The position numbers and the translations under genes were made by a program. 56,563 bases of DNA from an uncultured Anaerofilum sp. (GTDB taxonomy: Bacteria; Bacillota; Clostridia; Oscillospirales; Ruminococcaceae), in contig CALWZC010000016.1 of NCBI GenBank assembly GCA_944385935.1, forward strand, positions 1 to 56,563. The letters run 5' to 3'. Shown one piece after another: positions 18,177 to 27,546 of this stretch; positions within the stretch are counted from its first letter, which is position 1, and each line of letters begins with the position of its first letter. Under the pieces are notes generated by a model. The model ran no database searches, was not told where the DNA came from, and worked only from the letters and a program-made list of their open reading frames with translations.

Positions 18177-20276
18177 TTAATATTTTCCATTGTCAGAAAA
18201 ATCATTGTAATCAGCGGAAGAAATAGAGCTATCTCCAGAAGAAGTATCAACAGAACTCATATCTGGATAAAAATTAGGCTGCTCAATTTTAAATTGGCTG
18301 ATAAGGTTCCGCAGCATTTCTGCTTGACTGGACAGCTCTTGACTAGCCGAGGCACTTTGCTCCGCAGCAGCAGAGTTGTTCTGTACTACATCAGAGATAT
18401 GATTTGTTTCTTGTGTAACCAAAGCAATGGAGTTGGCTTGCCCGTCTGAGGCAGCAGAAATTTTTTGGAATATGCTGGTGATTTCTGATGCCGCAGTAAC
18501 CACATTATCCATATATTGCTTGGTATCGCGCACGCTTTCGCTGCCGTTTTGGATTGCCTTTAGCATGGTGTTAATTAGCTCAGTAGTAGCTTTGGAGGCT
18601 TCCGCAGACTTTGCTGCAAGGCTGCGTACTTCATCGGCTACTACAGCAAAGCCCTTGCCAGCTTGACCAGCACGAGCCGCCTCTACCGCTGCATTCAATG
18701 CAAGGATATTGGTTTGGAAAGCAATATCATCAATGGTTTTAATAATACCACTCACCTTATTGGCACTGGAACGAATTTCCTCCATCATTTCCAAGGATTG
18801 GGTCATCTTTTTGCCACTTTCGGCAATTTCGTCGTTTACACCATTGGCATTTTCGCTGGCAGTTTGAGCCATCTCAGCATTGGACTGAATGGTTTCGGAC
18901 AACTGATTGATGGTGCTTACCAACTCAGAAACAGAGTCTGCCTGCTCTGTGGCACCTTGTGCCAATGCTTGGGAACCATAGGAAATTTGTTCCGAACCGG
19001 CAGAAACTTGGTCAGATGCCTGAGAGATATTGCTCATTAAGTAAGTAAGATTTTTGATAAATTGAGAAATAGAGTGCTGGATGGGGATAAAATCTCCCTT
19101 AAACTCCAGAGAGGATTTTACAGTCAAGTCGCCGGAAGCAAGCTTGCCCATAATAAAATCAATTTCTGTTACATAGGAGGACAAAGTACTGATACAAGAG
19201 CGCATGGACTCTGCCATTTCTCCAATTTCGTCTTCTCCAGAGTGGGTAATAGAAACTTTCAGATTGCCCTTGCTCATTTCCTTCAATCCTTCGTTGATTT
19301 GAGACAAAGGACGAAGATTTTTTACAATGATAAAACGCAACCATACAGCAACAATAATAGTAACCGTCATCAACATAAACAGCATCCACAATACAGTCTT
19401 ATCTGTTTGGGCATTGTATTCTGCGCTGGACATGCCTACTATCATTTTCCAATTATAATCAGGAATTTGAGTTATAACGCCAGTTCGAGTTTGCCCCGAA
19501 ATGGTGTACTGAAGAACTTGACCAGAAGGGGAGGACAATTCTTGTGCTAGATTGCTGGTCATTTCAATATCGGTAAAATTCTGACCGATAAGGCTGGCAT
19601 TGTTATAGCCCATAACAATATTGTCGTTGCTGAGAAGAATAACACTGCCTGTCTCTCCAAAGGAAAGGTCAGTGGAAAATTCGGATAAGCTATCCAAACC
19701 AATGTTTACAGTGACAAATCCGGCAACTTTTCCTCCAATGGTAATAGGGTCACAAATGGAAATGTTGTAGGTGTTTGTGACAGGATTCATAAAAGGTTGA
19801 GTTACCACCAGACGATTTTCTGTAACAGCTTGGTATAATGGAAGAGATTCAATATCTGTGACAACTTTTCCATCTTTGGTATAGATTTTTCCTTCATCTA
19901 CAATACCAACTCCTATACCGAAGAGGTCGGGGTATCTTTGTGTAGTAGCTTGCAGTAAATCGGTTAGTTGGCGATAGTTTGGCTGAGAAGAATAGGGAAA
20001 TTCTGCACTACTGGAACTGATTACAGAAATAATTTCTGGGTCTTGGGCTAACATTTCGGTGACAACAGTATATTTTTGGATATGGTCTGTCACCTGATGC
20101 ATAGCGTTATCTGAGGTTTGCAAAAGAAAAGCATTTTGTTTAATATTTAGCCCTCTTCTAGTGGCGATGCTGCTGGCTGCTCCCAACAGGACATTTAAAA
20201 CAAGCAAGATGATGCCCGAAAGAAGCACAATTTTTGTAGACATTTTTTTGGGTTTTTGTAGTTTAAATCCTTTCAT
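18177..20276 (-). CDS. Methyl-accepting chemotaxis protein with extracellular Cache domain
   Basis: 699 aa from the ATG at 20276, which has AAGGAG 10 nt upstream and gives a Lys-rich N-terminus before TM1. Layout: TM1 about 15-38, extracellular double-Cache sensor about 40-285 (TRRYPDL-type and SICDPITIGGKVAGFVTVNIG segments), TM2 about 292-315, HAMP, then a long helical signalling domain with the receptor tip ALNAAVEAARAG...GFAVVADEVRSLA near residue 525. No CheB/R-tethering pentapeptide at the C-terminus. The ligand is unknown; Cache domains of this class commonly bind amino acids or small acids. Monocistronic. No che or flagellar genes are in the window. Confidence 0.93.
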   Translation of the reverse strand: MKGFKLQKPKKMSTKIVLLSGIILLVLNVLLGAASSIATRRGLNIKQNAFLLQTSDNAMHQVTDHIQKYTVVTEMLAQDPEIISVISSSSAEFPYSSQPNYRQLTDLLQATTQRYPDLFGIGVGIVDEGKIYTKDGKVVTDIESLPLYQAVTENRLVVTQPFMNPVTNTYNISICDPITIGGKVAGFVTVNIGLDSLSEFSTDLSFGETGSVILLSNDNIVMGYNNASLIGQNFTDIEMTSNLAQELSSPSGQVLQYTISGQTRTGVITQIPDYNWKMIVGMSSAEYNAQTDKTVLWMLFMLMTVTIIVAVWLRFIIVKNLRPLSQINEGLKEMSKGNLKVSITHSGEDEIGEMAESMRSCISTLSSYVTEIDFIMGKLASGDLTVKSSLEFKGDFIPIQHSISQFIKNLTYLMSNISQASDQVSAGSEQISYGSQALAQGATEQADSVSELVSTINQLSETIQSNAEMAQTASENANGVNDEIAESGKKMTQSLEMMEEIRSSANKVSGIIKTIDDIAFQTNILALNAAVEAARAGQAGKGFAVVADEVRSLAAKSAEASKATTELINTMLKAIQNGSESVRDTKQYMDNVVTAASEITSIFQKISAASDGQANSIALVTQETNHISDVVQNNSAAAEQSASASQELSSQAEMLRNLISQFKIEQPNFYPDMSSVDTSSGDSSISSADYNDFSDNGKY

Positions 20277-20393
20277 GTTGACCGTTCTCCTTTTCTCTCC
20301 ATAATTTTGCTGATTCCCCAAGAACAATAAATCATAAACCTGCTTTTTCAACAAACTTTTATAAAATTAGAAATTTATGGCACAAACAATGAA

Positions 20394-20422
20394 ATTATAG
20401 CAAATAACAACAAAAAAGTAAA
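20394..20422 (-). promoter_or_regulatory. Promoter of the chemoreceptor gene
   Basis: On the minus strand TTTACT (20422-20417), 17 bp, TATAAT (20399-20394), leaving a leader of about 110 nt. Confidence 0.55.
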
Positions 20423-20487
20423 TTATTTTTAAGTAAAACCCATAGAAAAACTTTGCTTAATAAAACTTAGTATCTTGTGCAACTATA

Positions 20488-20531
20488 CAAAATGGGCACT
20501 GTAGACAACAAAATCTACAATGCCCATTTTG
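20488..20531 (-). terminator. Hairpin after nrdG, probable terminator
   Basis: AAAATGGGCA-TGTAGA pairs with TCTACA-TGCCCATTTT (one mismatch), 10 bp past the nrdG stop, with a short T-run on the minus strand. Confidence 0.65.
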
Positions 20532-20540
20532 GTAAAAATG

Positions 20541-21056
20541 TCAAATATAAACCCCATGCCACCGTGGTGCTTTGTGCTCTACTGCAAATCCAGTGGAAAG
20601 ACTGGAAGGAACATCCAAAATTCTCTGGTTGCTGCTGCCCCGAAACACCAGCGAAAGGCTGCGATTTTCTTGCTGGAAGGGGCCATCAATGAGCACATCC
20701 AACTGTTGCAAAAGTTGCTGCTGGGCTGTGCTACCATTCATAAGTTCCTCAAAAGTATACCCAGAATAGCTGGCCACCTCGTAGCCATGTTCTTTTAACA
20801 GTTTTGCCAAAGTACAAAAACCTTCGGCTTGTGCGAAAGGCTCTCCACCAGAGAAGGTTACTCCCTTTGCCAATGGATTTCCTTGCACAATGGAAAGAAT
20901 CTGTTGCTCATCCATAGCTGTGCCCCCTTCAAAGGGCCAAGTTTCAGGGTTGTGGCACCCATGACAGTGATGGGGGCAACCTTGGGCAAAGATGGTTACC
21001 CGAATGCCGGGGCCATCCACAATGCTGTCTTCCACAATTCCTGCTAAATTAAGCAT
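20541..21056 (-). CDS. nrdG: Anaerobic ribonucleotide reductase activating enzyme
   Basis: 171-aa radical SAM activase that generates the glycyl radical on NrdD. The N-terminal motif CPHHCHGC supplies the CX3CX2C cysteines for the 4Fe-4S cluster, followed by GGEPFAQ for SAM binding. Full length for the family. Its ATG overlaps the stop of the 53-aa mini-gene by 8 nt, and no good ribosome site is seen just upstream; a hairpin (CCGTGT/ACACGG) lies there instead, so translation probably depends on coupling to the mini-gene. Confidence 0.95.
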   Translation of the reverse strand: MLNLAGIVEDSIVDGPGIRVTIFAQGCPHHCHGCHNPETWPFEGGTAMDEQQILSIVQGNPLAKGVTFSGGEPFAQAEGFCTLAKLLKEHGYEVASYSGYTFEELMNGSTAQQQLLQQLDVLIDGPFQQENRSLSLVFRGSSNQRILDVPSSLSTGFAVEHKAPRWHGVYI

Positions 21057-21210
21057 GACGGCTCAAGCCGTGTTTTACACGGTCATGCTCCTCAGCTTTT
21101 TTGGCATTGTTCCATTTGTCCATAGTTCCCACCAGATAGCCAGTAATCCGGCGTATTCTTTCAAAGGGAACATCTTTTCCTACAATAGATTGTCTTTGCA
21201 TAGCAGACAT
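21049..21210 (-). CDS. 53-aa NrdD-associated small protein with glycyl-radical-like motif
   Basis: Small gene between nrdD and nrdG. AAGGAGGAG lies 8 nt before the ATG, and the stop overlaps nrdG by 8 nt. The peptide contains RRITGYL (Gly24), then DKWNNAKKAEE and DRVKH. This resembles the C-terminal glycyl-radical tail (RVxGY...WNxGK) of some class III reductases, although the full-length NrdD next door has its own intact GY motif. Comparable small proteins beside nrdG in Clostridia are often annotated simply as anaerobic ribonucleotide reductase. Role is not established: spare radical-bearing tail, activase partner or assembly factor are options. Confidence 0.85.
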   Translation of the reverse strand: MSAMQRQSIVGKDVPFERIRRITGYLVGTMDKWNNAKKAEEHDRVKHGLSRHA

Positions 21211-21252
21211 GGTATACTCCTCCTTTTGTTGTATCAGAAATTTGTTTGATGA

Positions 21253-23541
21253 TTATTCACAGCCGCAGAAGGTAGGCACCCCGGGATACAACCGGCGCAG
21301 CTCCCGCAGCTTTTCCTCACTGATGGCTTCTCCTTCTCGGCGACCACAGCGAGGACACACATCCCCAATTACGCCAACATAGCCACAAACAGGGTCACGG
21401 TCTACAGGATGGTTAATGCTTCCATATCCAATGCCAGCATCGTGCATACAGCGTACAACACTTTCAAACGCCTCCACATTGTTGGCGGTGTCGCCATCCA
21501 ATTCCACATAGCTAATATGGCCAGCGTTGGTCAAGGCATGGTAGGGGGCTTCCAGACGAATTTTATCAAAAGCAGAAATGGGGAACCAAACTGGAATATG
21601 GAAACTATTGGTGTAATATTCTCGGTCGGTAACACCGGGGATTTTTCCATACTGTTGTTGGTCCATGCGAATAAATCTTCCTGCAAGACCTTCGGCAGGG
21701 GTTGCCAGCAAAGAAAAGTTCATCTGTGTTTCTTTGCTCTTTGCATCACAATAAGCACGCATATGGGAAATAATCTCCAAGCCCTTGCGCTGCATTTCTT
21801 CACTTTCACCATGATGGTGTCCATACAATGCGGTAAGAGTTTCGGCAAGACCAATAAAACCAATGGAGAGGGTTCCATGTTTTAGAACCTCTCGCACAGT
21901 ATCATTGATACCCAGCTTGTCAGAATCCAGCCAAACACCTTGCCCCATCAGGAAAGGATAGTTGTAAACGTGTTTTTCTGCTTGGATTTCAAAGCGGTCC
22001 AATAGCTGGTTGGCAACTAAATCCATCATTTCATCCAGCATTTTGTAAAAAGCAGCTTCATCCCCCTTACTTTTTAAGGCAAGACGAGGCAGATTGATAG
22101 AAGTAAAACTCAAATTGCCTCTACCAAAGCTGATTTCTCGCTGAGGGTCAAAGGTGTTGCCCATAACACGAGTGCGGCAACCCATGGTGGCAACTTCTGT
22201 TTCAGGATGTCCGGGCTTGTAGTATTGCAGATTAAAGGGACTGTCCAAAAATACATAGTTGGGAAACAGTCTCTTGGCACTGACCTTCATGCTCAACTTG
22301 AACAAATCATAGTTGGGGTCGTCTTCGTTGTAGTTTACTCCCTCTTTCACCTTAAAGATGTGAATGGGGAAGATACAGGTTTCTCCATGACCTAAACCAG
22401 CATCTGTGGCAAGCAGAACATTTCGGATAACCATTCTACCTTCTGGGCTGGTGTCGGTGCCATAGTTAATGGAAGAAAAAGGAGTTTGGGCACCAGCACG
22501 GCTGTGCATGGTGTTGAGGTTGTGCACAAAGCCTTCCATGGCTTGGTAGGTGTCACGGTCGGTCTGACGAGTAGCACGACGGCGCGCCCGGTCTACTACA
22601 TGACTGGCAATGTCCGATTGGATGGAATATTGTTGGCACAAAAGTTGGCACAAAGCAGAGTCAAACTCCTGTTCATCCTTTTGCAGCCGAGGGCCAGCCC
22701 CAGTCTTTTGTGTGGTTTGTTCCACCATGGAGGTGATTTCCTCTAACAGCCCTTCTGTATCTAGCAAATCTTCCAAAGACTCTGTAAGTTTGCGAATGTA
22801 TGACTTTCGGAAGGATTTTGCTACACCGGGAGCCATGCCATAGTCAAAGTTGGGAATGCTCTGGCCACCGTGTTGGTCGTTTTGGTTAGACTGAATAGCA
22901 ATGGCAGCAAGGGCAGCATAGCTTTGGATGCTTTGAGGCTCTCGCAAAAACCCATGACCAGTGGAAAAACCACCACGGAATAATTGCACAATGTCAATTT
23001 GGGTGCAGGTAGTGGTTAGACTGTAAAAATCAAAGTCATGGATATGGATGTCGCCTTCTCGGTGTGCTTTTGCCTGCTCTGGGGTGAGGAGATAGGCTTC
23101 ATTGTATGCCTTTGCACCAGCGGTACCAATTTGCAGCATACTTCCCATGGCGGTGTTTCCGTCAATGTTGGCATTGTCTCGCTTCATATCGCTGTGGCGA
23201 GCATCCACATTGGTGATTTCATCAATGGTTCGCATAAGGCTGGTGTTGGCTTCCCGAATGCGTGTGCGGTTGGCACGATAGAGAATATAGGCCTTTGCGG
23301 ATTGCTCAAAGCCATACTTCATCAGTTCCCGTTCTACTGCGTCTTGAATTTGCTCAATGCGAGGGGGCTGCTCTTGGTCAGAATATTTGTCCAGATATGC
23401 CTCTACTGCATTGGCAATGCGCTGTGCCGCCTGTGCGTCCCCTTCGCCGGTGGCTTGCAGAGATTTTAAAATTGCTTGTACAATTTTGCTTTCATCATAC
23501 AGCACAACCCTGCCATCCCGTTTCATCACACTGCGAATCAT
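21253..23541 (-). CDS. nrdD: Anaerobic ribonucleoside-triphosphate reductase
   Basis: 762 aa, class III reductase making dNTPs without oxygen. An N-terminal ATP-cone (about 1-90, KRDGRVVLYDESKIVQAI) provides allosteric control of overall activity, followed by the ten-stranded barrel and a C-terminal radical loop DPVCGYVG with the glycyl radical at about Gly720. CPRCG and a terminal CGC supply the C-terminal zinc site. Start ATG has GGAG 8 nt upstream. First gene of nrdD-mini-nrdG; the promoter with tandem NrdR-like boxes lies at 23630-23683. Confidence 0.97.
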   Translation of the reverse strand: MIRSVMKRDGRVVLYDESKIVQAILKSLQATGEGDAQAAQRIANAVEAYLDKYSDQEQPPRIEQIQDAVERELMKYGFEQSAKAYILYRANRTRIREANTSLMRTIDEITNVDARHSDMKRDNANIDGNTAMGSMLQIGTAGAKAYNEAYLLTPEQAKAHREGDIHIHDFDFYSLTTTCTQIDIVQLFRGGFSTGHGFLREPQSIQSYAALAAIAIQSNQNDQHGGQSIPNFDYGMAPGVAKSFRKSYIRKLTESLEDLLDTEGLLEEITSMVEQTTQKTGAGPRLQKDEQEFDSALCQLLCQQYSIQSDIASHVVDRARRRATRQTDRDTYQAMEGFVHNLNTMHSRAGAQTPFSSINYGTDTSPEGRMVIRNVLLATDAGLGHGETCIFPIHIFKVKEGVNYNEDDPNYDLFKLSMKVSAKRLFPNYVFLDSPFNLQYYKPGHPETEVATMGCRTRVMGNTFDPQREISFGRGNLSFTSINLPRLALKSKGDEAAFYKMLDEMMDLVANQLLDRFEIQAEKHVYNYPFLMGQGVWLDSDKLGINDTVREVLKHGTLSIGFIGLAETLTALYGHHHGESEEMQRKGLEIISHMRAYCDAKSKETQMNFSLLATPAEGLAGRFIRMDQQQYGKIPGVTDREYYTNSFHIPVWFPISAFDKIRLEAPYHALTNAGHISYVELDGDTANNVEAFESVVRCMHDAGIGYGSINHPVDRDPVCGYVGVIGDVCPRCGRREGEAISEEKLRELRRLYPGVPTFCGCE

Positions 23542-23629
23542 ACTACAATCTCCGTTCTCTTCTAGCGTTTCTCACAACAAAATGCCCGCTTTATCACTGG
23601 TGGATAAAAGGAGGCATTTGGTCTCTTTT

Positions 23630-23683
23630 AAAGCATATATAGCGTGTATTCAATATTATGACACTATATATTGTGGAAGTCAA
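23630..23683 (-). promoter_or_regulatory. nrd promoter with tandem NrdR boxes
   Basis: On the minus strand TTGACT (23683-23678), 17 bp, CATAAT (23660-23655). An NrdR-type box (23676-23661, read CCACAATATATAGTGT, about 15 of 16 to the consensus) fills the spacer. A second, weaker box (23645-23630, read ACGCTATATATGCTTT, about 12 of 16) starts 31 bp away, the helical phasing typical of paired NrdR sites. Repression by NrdR when dATP is high is the established logic. A hairpin (AAATGCC/GGCATTT) occurs in the leader at 23580-23619. Confidence 0.85.
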
Positions 23684-23935
23684 GAAAATCATTCCACAGA
23701 AAATAAAAATGTTTTTGTCTGCTTTGCCATATTGACAAATGCGCCAATACTGTTACTGTCAGATTTTTTTAGAGGTGGGGAAATTTTTTTATAACCCTTG
23801 CCAAGAATGAAAAAAAGCCTTGACAAACTCTTTGTATAATCCTGTAGATAAATACAAAAAAAGGAAAAAGTTTGCTATTAGTTGTAAAAAAAGTAAAGGG
23901 ATTTTTTTGTATCAAGGGTAAATTTGGAAAATATA

Positions 23936-23944
23936 TGATATAAT
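23936..23944 (+). promoter_or_regulatory. Extended -10 promoter before the flippase gene
   Basis: TGATATAAT, an extended -10 element without a clear -35, 81 bp before the TTG start. The rest of the 480-bp nrdD-flippase gap is AT-rich; apart from the nrd promoter and leader hairpin nothing else is seen. Confidence 0.45.
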
Positions 23945-24024
23945 AGAGCAGCAATGTTCGTCTTATTCATAGAATAGGCCATTGTATCATAAAAACATTT
24001 GCAATAAGGGAGGAAGGTATTTCC

Positions 24025-25446
24025 TTGAATAAATACAAACGTTTGGCTTCCAACACCTTGCTGTTTGCCATCAGCAATTTTTCTAGCAAAATGCTCACCT
24101 TTTTCCTCAAGCCCATGTATTCTCGTGCAGTTCCTATTGAGGAAATGGGTGTTTATAACAATGTGTGGGGATATGTAATTTTATTACTTCCCTTGATAAC
24201 CTTGGGTATGGATTATGCAGTGCTTCGGTTTGGGCTGGATAAGTCATACAATCGGAAAAGTGTTTTTACCAACAGTCTAGCAGGTCTTGCCATTGGTTTT
24301 GGCGTACTGGCTGCCTGCTATCCTGCCATGCGCTTGTTGCCCAATATAGAAGGCTATCTGTTGCCTATGTATGTAATGCTGTTTGTCAGCAATCTACGCC
24401 GTATCTGTGCAAACTTTGTACGAGCAAAGAATCTTTTGCGGTTGGTTGCTATTGACGGAATTCTCACCAGTTTTACCACAGTAATGTTCAATGTGGTGTT
24501 TTTGGTATGGATGAAAACTGGAGCAGTGGGTATTTTGTGGGCAACCGTTGCAGCAGATTTGTGCAGTAGCCTGTTTTTGATTTGGGTAGCATCGCTGGGA
24601 AGATATATCCGCCCTGCAAGATACAACCACTCCCTAATGGGGCAGATGTTGCGCTATGCCTTGCCGTTGGTTCCTTCTTTGATGTGCTGGAATATTACCA
24701 ACTCCAGTGATGTGATTTTTGTCACCAATATGTTGGAAGATGGAAAGCGGTTGGCTGGTTTGTTGGGATACAGCTATGTATTGGCCCAAGCAGTGCAGAT
24801 GGCAGCATATATCTTTAATGATGCGTGGCAACTTTCCGCCGTAACCGAAAAAGAGGGCAGAGAGGTGTTTTTTAGCCGGATTTTTTCCGCCTATCAAAGT
24901 ACCATGTTTATTGGAGGAGCCATTCTAATTTTGCTATGCAAGCCCTTTTATGGAATGTATTTAAAGGGCGATGATGCAGAGGCATGGTTGTATGCCCCCT
25001 TTTTGGTAATGGCGACCATTTATAGCTGTTTTTCTGGCTTTTTAAACAGTATTTATGTGGTGGAAAAGCGGTCAGGGCTTTCTCTGTTTACCTCCGCAGT
25101 TGGAGCACTGGTCAACTGTGTACTGAACCTTATCCTTATAACATTTTTGGGGGTAACAGGAGCCGCTTTGGCAACATTTTTCAGTTATGTTAGTGTGTTT
25201 GCCCTTCGGGCTGTCAATACCAGCGGATTGTTAAAGGTGGAGTTTTCTGTAGGAATGCTAACAATAAACACAGGACTGTTGGCGTTGGAATGTACCCTGA
25301 TGATTTTGCAGGTAAAGTGGTGGCCGGTATGGTGCACCCTGTGCGCAGTTGTGGTTTTGGTGCTGAATTTTGCAGGATTGTGGAAGATGGCAAAACGTAT
25401 TTTGGGAAAAACCTTTAAAAAGAAAAAACATCCACACCATTCATAA
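24025..25446 (+). CDS. Polysaccharide flippase (MOP superfamily, Wzx/MurJ-like)
   Basis: 473-aa integral membrane protein with about 12-14 helices and a Lys-rich C-terminal tail. The N-terminal LASNTLLFAISNFSSKMLTFFLKPMYSR is the usual start of the oligosaccharide/O-antigen flippase family. The start is a TTG with AGGAAGG 7 nt upstream. It probably moves lipid-linked sugars across the membrane. No glycosyltransferase cluster is adjacent, so the substrate cannot be inferred. Followed by a strong terminator. Confidence 0.82.
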   Translation: MNKYKRLASNTLLFAISNFSSKMLTFFLKPMYSRAVPIEEMGVYNNVWGYVILLLPLITLGMDYAVLRFGLDKSYNRKSVFTNSLAGLAIGFGVLAACYPAMRLLPNIEGYLLPMYVMLFVSNLRRICANFVRAKNLLRLVAIDGILTSFTTVMFNVVFLVWMKTGAVGILWATVAADLCSSLFLIWVASLGRYIRPARYNHSLMGQMLRYALPLVPSLMCWNITNSSDVIFVTNMLEDGKRLAGLLGYSYVLAQAVQMAAYIFNDAWQLSAVTEKEGREVFFSRIFSAYQSTMFIGGAILILLCKPFYGMYLKGDDAEAWLYAPFLVMATIYSCFSGFLNSIYVVEKRSGLSLFTSAVGALVNCVLNLILITFLGVTGAALATFFSYVSVFALRAVNTSGLLKVEFSVGMLTINTGLLALECTLMILQVKWWPVWCTLCAVVVLVLNFAGLWKMAKRILGKTFKKKKHPHHS

Positions 25447-25448
25447 AA

Positions 25449-25486
25449 GAAAGGGGCTTTGCCAAATGCGGCAAAGTCCCTTTTTG
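25449..25486. terminator. Bidirectional terminator
   Basis: AAGGGGCTTTGCC / GGCAAAGTCCCTT stem with T-run, between the convergent flippase and heparinase-like genes. Confidence 0.9.
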
Positions 25487-25489
25487 TGT

Positions 25490-27292
25490 TTATTGAACAG
25501 TGATTGTAAAAGTGTGGGTAAATCGAACAGTCACTTTCCAAATGGTTTCTGGCCATGCCACCAACAAACGGGAATCTGTCACCTTTACAGGCTCTATATC
25601 CAGTGTGCAATCTGAACAAGTTACATTGCCCAGCCCCTCCAAGATAATACGGTTATTGTCTATGGTTGGTTGCTGGCGGAACATCAAGGTCAAGGTTACT
25701 TCATGGGGGTAGTCGGTTTCATCTGTCATTGTAAGCCCCTGCGCAGTGAGGACAGATTTTCTACGATAATACTGTAGCCCATCTATAGGGGGATAGGCAT
25801 TGACAATGTCTGCTTGTAGGCTGTCCTGTTCAGCGGAAAGGTTCCATTGCACATCTTTGGCGCAATACTGTGGCCCAGCAAGCTGGTCAATGCCCTGAAA
25901 ACTGGGAAGGTTATGCCAACGGCTTTGCATTGTCCAAATTTCGTACCGTTGGGGGGAGAAGGTCTTTTTTGTATAATTCTCTACACCAATATCAATGAGA
26001 AAAGGTTGTCCATTTTTGTATAGGGTAATGCTTCCGGTATCGTTGTGGTTATGGCTGTCATCATTGCAGCCAGCTTTTGCCCCCAGCACATAGGGCCCCT
26101 TTCGTGCAACAAGAAGCCCAGTAGATGGAAAATAGCAGGACTCAACAGGATGATACTGCAAGGTACAGTGAGAAATTTCCTCCTCACTAAATACTTGCAG
26201 AACCATATAATAGAGGTTAATTCCGCCGGATAGGTAAGCATCATCCAACATATCTGGGTCAGGGTCTTTTTGAAAATCCTCGGCAGCAAAGGCCATCAGG
26301 TTGGACAACTGCATTTGTTTTGCAAAATGGTATTCTCGCCCGGTGCGCCGGCCTGCTACGGGGGAACAATCAGAGAAATTGAGATAATATTTATCCGCCA
26401 CATGAACCTTTTCTATAAACTCTGCCATGGCGTGAAGTTTGGGTTGTTGCCACAAAGGGGCAAAGGCTTCGGGAGCAACTGCCGCCAGCACTTCCAAAGC
26501 TCCAAACAGACAAACGGCAGCCGCCCCATAATATTGCGCCCCTTCGTCACAGCAACCATCTTCCTCATATTGCCCTACAAAGCTATCTAAGCTACAAGCA
26601 GCTTTTCGAAGAATAGATTTTCGGGTTACCTCGTCCAAAGGGGTGGCAAATGCCGCAACTAAAACATTTTGCGTACACCAAGGTGTCCAGTTGTTTACCA
26701 TCTCTTGTCCTCGTCCCATCCACCAAAAGTGACAGTTGAGATAGGGGGAGAAAATTCTGTGCTCCAGCTCTTGTGCAACTCGTTGGCACAAGCTAGGGCT
26801 GATGTTGTCCAAGGGTTCCCGCAACAGATAACAGGTCATTGCAAGCAAGGCACCTGTTTCGGCAGCAAATAGGTCAATAATGGGGTGTTGTGTGTCTGGT
26901 AGGGGAAGCTGTGGGGTATCACGGATATATGTATTGTGTGCTGGTACCTGCCATCCACTTTCTTCACATAGCATCCATAGTAAATCTACAATTCTATCCA
27001 AAAAGCGGCCCTGATTTTCACAACATTCCGCAGCCACTAAATGACAAAGTATTCTGCGGCGCAAGAAATAGGGGATTTCGTAGGTGGTTCGGCTGCCACA
27101 ACGAGTAAAAGATAGATACTGACTGGCAGTCAAATGGGGCAATTCTTGCTTTAAAAAATGTTCTCCGCCGGCGATTACTCGCTGACGGGTAGACAGAGGA
27201 AGAGCCTGCCAAAGGTCTTGTCGTTGGATGGGGGGGCAGGGTTCCCAAGGGTGAAGTTCTGCTGGTAGATTGCAAAGACATTCACAAAACAT
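25490..27292 (-). CDS. Heparinase II/III-family polysaccharide lyase-like protein
   Basis: 600 aa. The N-terminal two thirds are the alpha/alpha toroid, and the C-terminal part is a beta-sandwich with NDDSHNHNDTGSITLYKNG and FLIDIGVENY, the typical heparinase II/III core. The N-terminus (MFCECLCNLPAEL) has no signal peptide, so it should act in the cytoplasm on imported oligosaccharides. AAGGAG is 8 nt before the ATG. A TTGACA/TAGCCT pair with a 17-bp spacer (27343-27371, minus) is its likely promoter. Divergent from GH88, which removes the unsaturated uronate such lyases produce; the two enzymes make a natural pair. Confidence 0.82.
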   Translation of the reverse strand: MFCECLCNLPAELHPWEPCPPIQRQDLWQALPLSTRQRVIAGGEHFLKQELPHLTASQYLSFTRCGSRTTYEIPYFLRRRILCHLVAAECCENQGRFLDRIVDLLWMLCEESGWQVPAHNTYIRDTPQLPLPDTQHPIIDLFAAETGALLAMTCYLLREPLDNISPSLCQRVAQELEHRIFSPYLNCHFWWMGRGQEMVNNWTPWCTQNVLVAAFATPLDEVTRKSILRKAACSLDSFVGQYEEDGCCDEGAQYYGAAAVCLFGALEVLAAVAPEAFAPLWQQPKLHAMAEFIEKVHVADKYYLNFSDCSPVAGRRTGREYHFAKQMQLSNLMAFAAEDFQKDPDPDMLDDAYLSGGINLYYMVLQVFSEEEISHCTLQYHPVESCYFPSTGLLVARKGPYVLGAKAGCNDDSHNHNDTGSITLYKNGQPFLIDIGVENYTKKTFSPQRYEIWTMQSRWHNLPSFQGIDQLAGPQYCAKDVQWNLSAEQDSLQADIVNAYPPIDGLQYYRRKSVLTAQGLTMTDETDYPHEVTLTLMFRQQPTIDNNRIILEGLGNVTCSDCTLDIEPVKVTDSRLLVAWPETIWKVTVRFTHTFTITVQ

Positions 27293-27457
27293 AACACATT
27301 CTCCTTATTGCTCTTTTTGCAAAAAATTGCATCGCTGCCTATAGGCTAATCCATCTTTGTAACAATGTCAATATTGAAATTTTGTGAAAAAATTATAGTA
27401 GGTGAAAAGAAAAGGATATTTATGCAAAAGAAAAAGAAAAAAATTTATGAAAAGTAG

Positions 27458-27486
27458 TTGAAACCTTTTGGTGAAAAAGTTAGAAT
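27458..27486 (+). promoter_or_regulatory. Promoter for the GH88 gene
   Basis: TTGAAA (27458-27463), 17 bp, TAGAAT (27481-27486). GGTGAAAA-type repeats occur at 27401 and inside the spacer at 27470, with a related TGTGAAAA at 27383; they could be operator sites. Confidence 0.65.
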
Positions 27487-27546
27487 AGAGGCAAGTAGAA
27501 CGTGTGGCTGAAAGAAGCCAAAGCAAAAAGAAAGTAGGGAAAATGA

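Noticed and set aside
23820-23840. TTGACA and TATAAT close together before the flippase gene
   Set aside because: The spacer is only 9 bp, too short for a sigma-A promoter.
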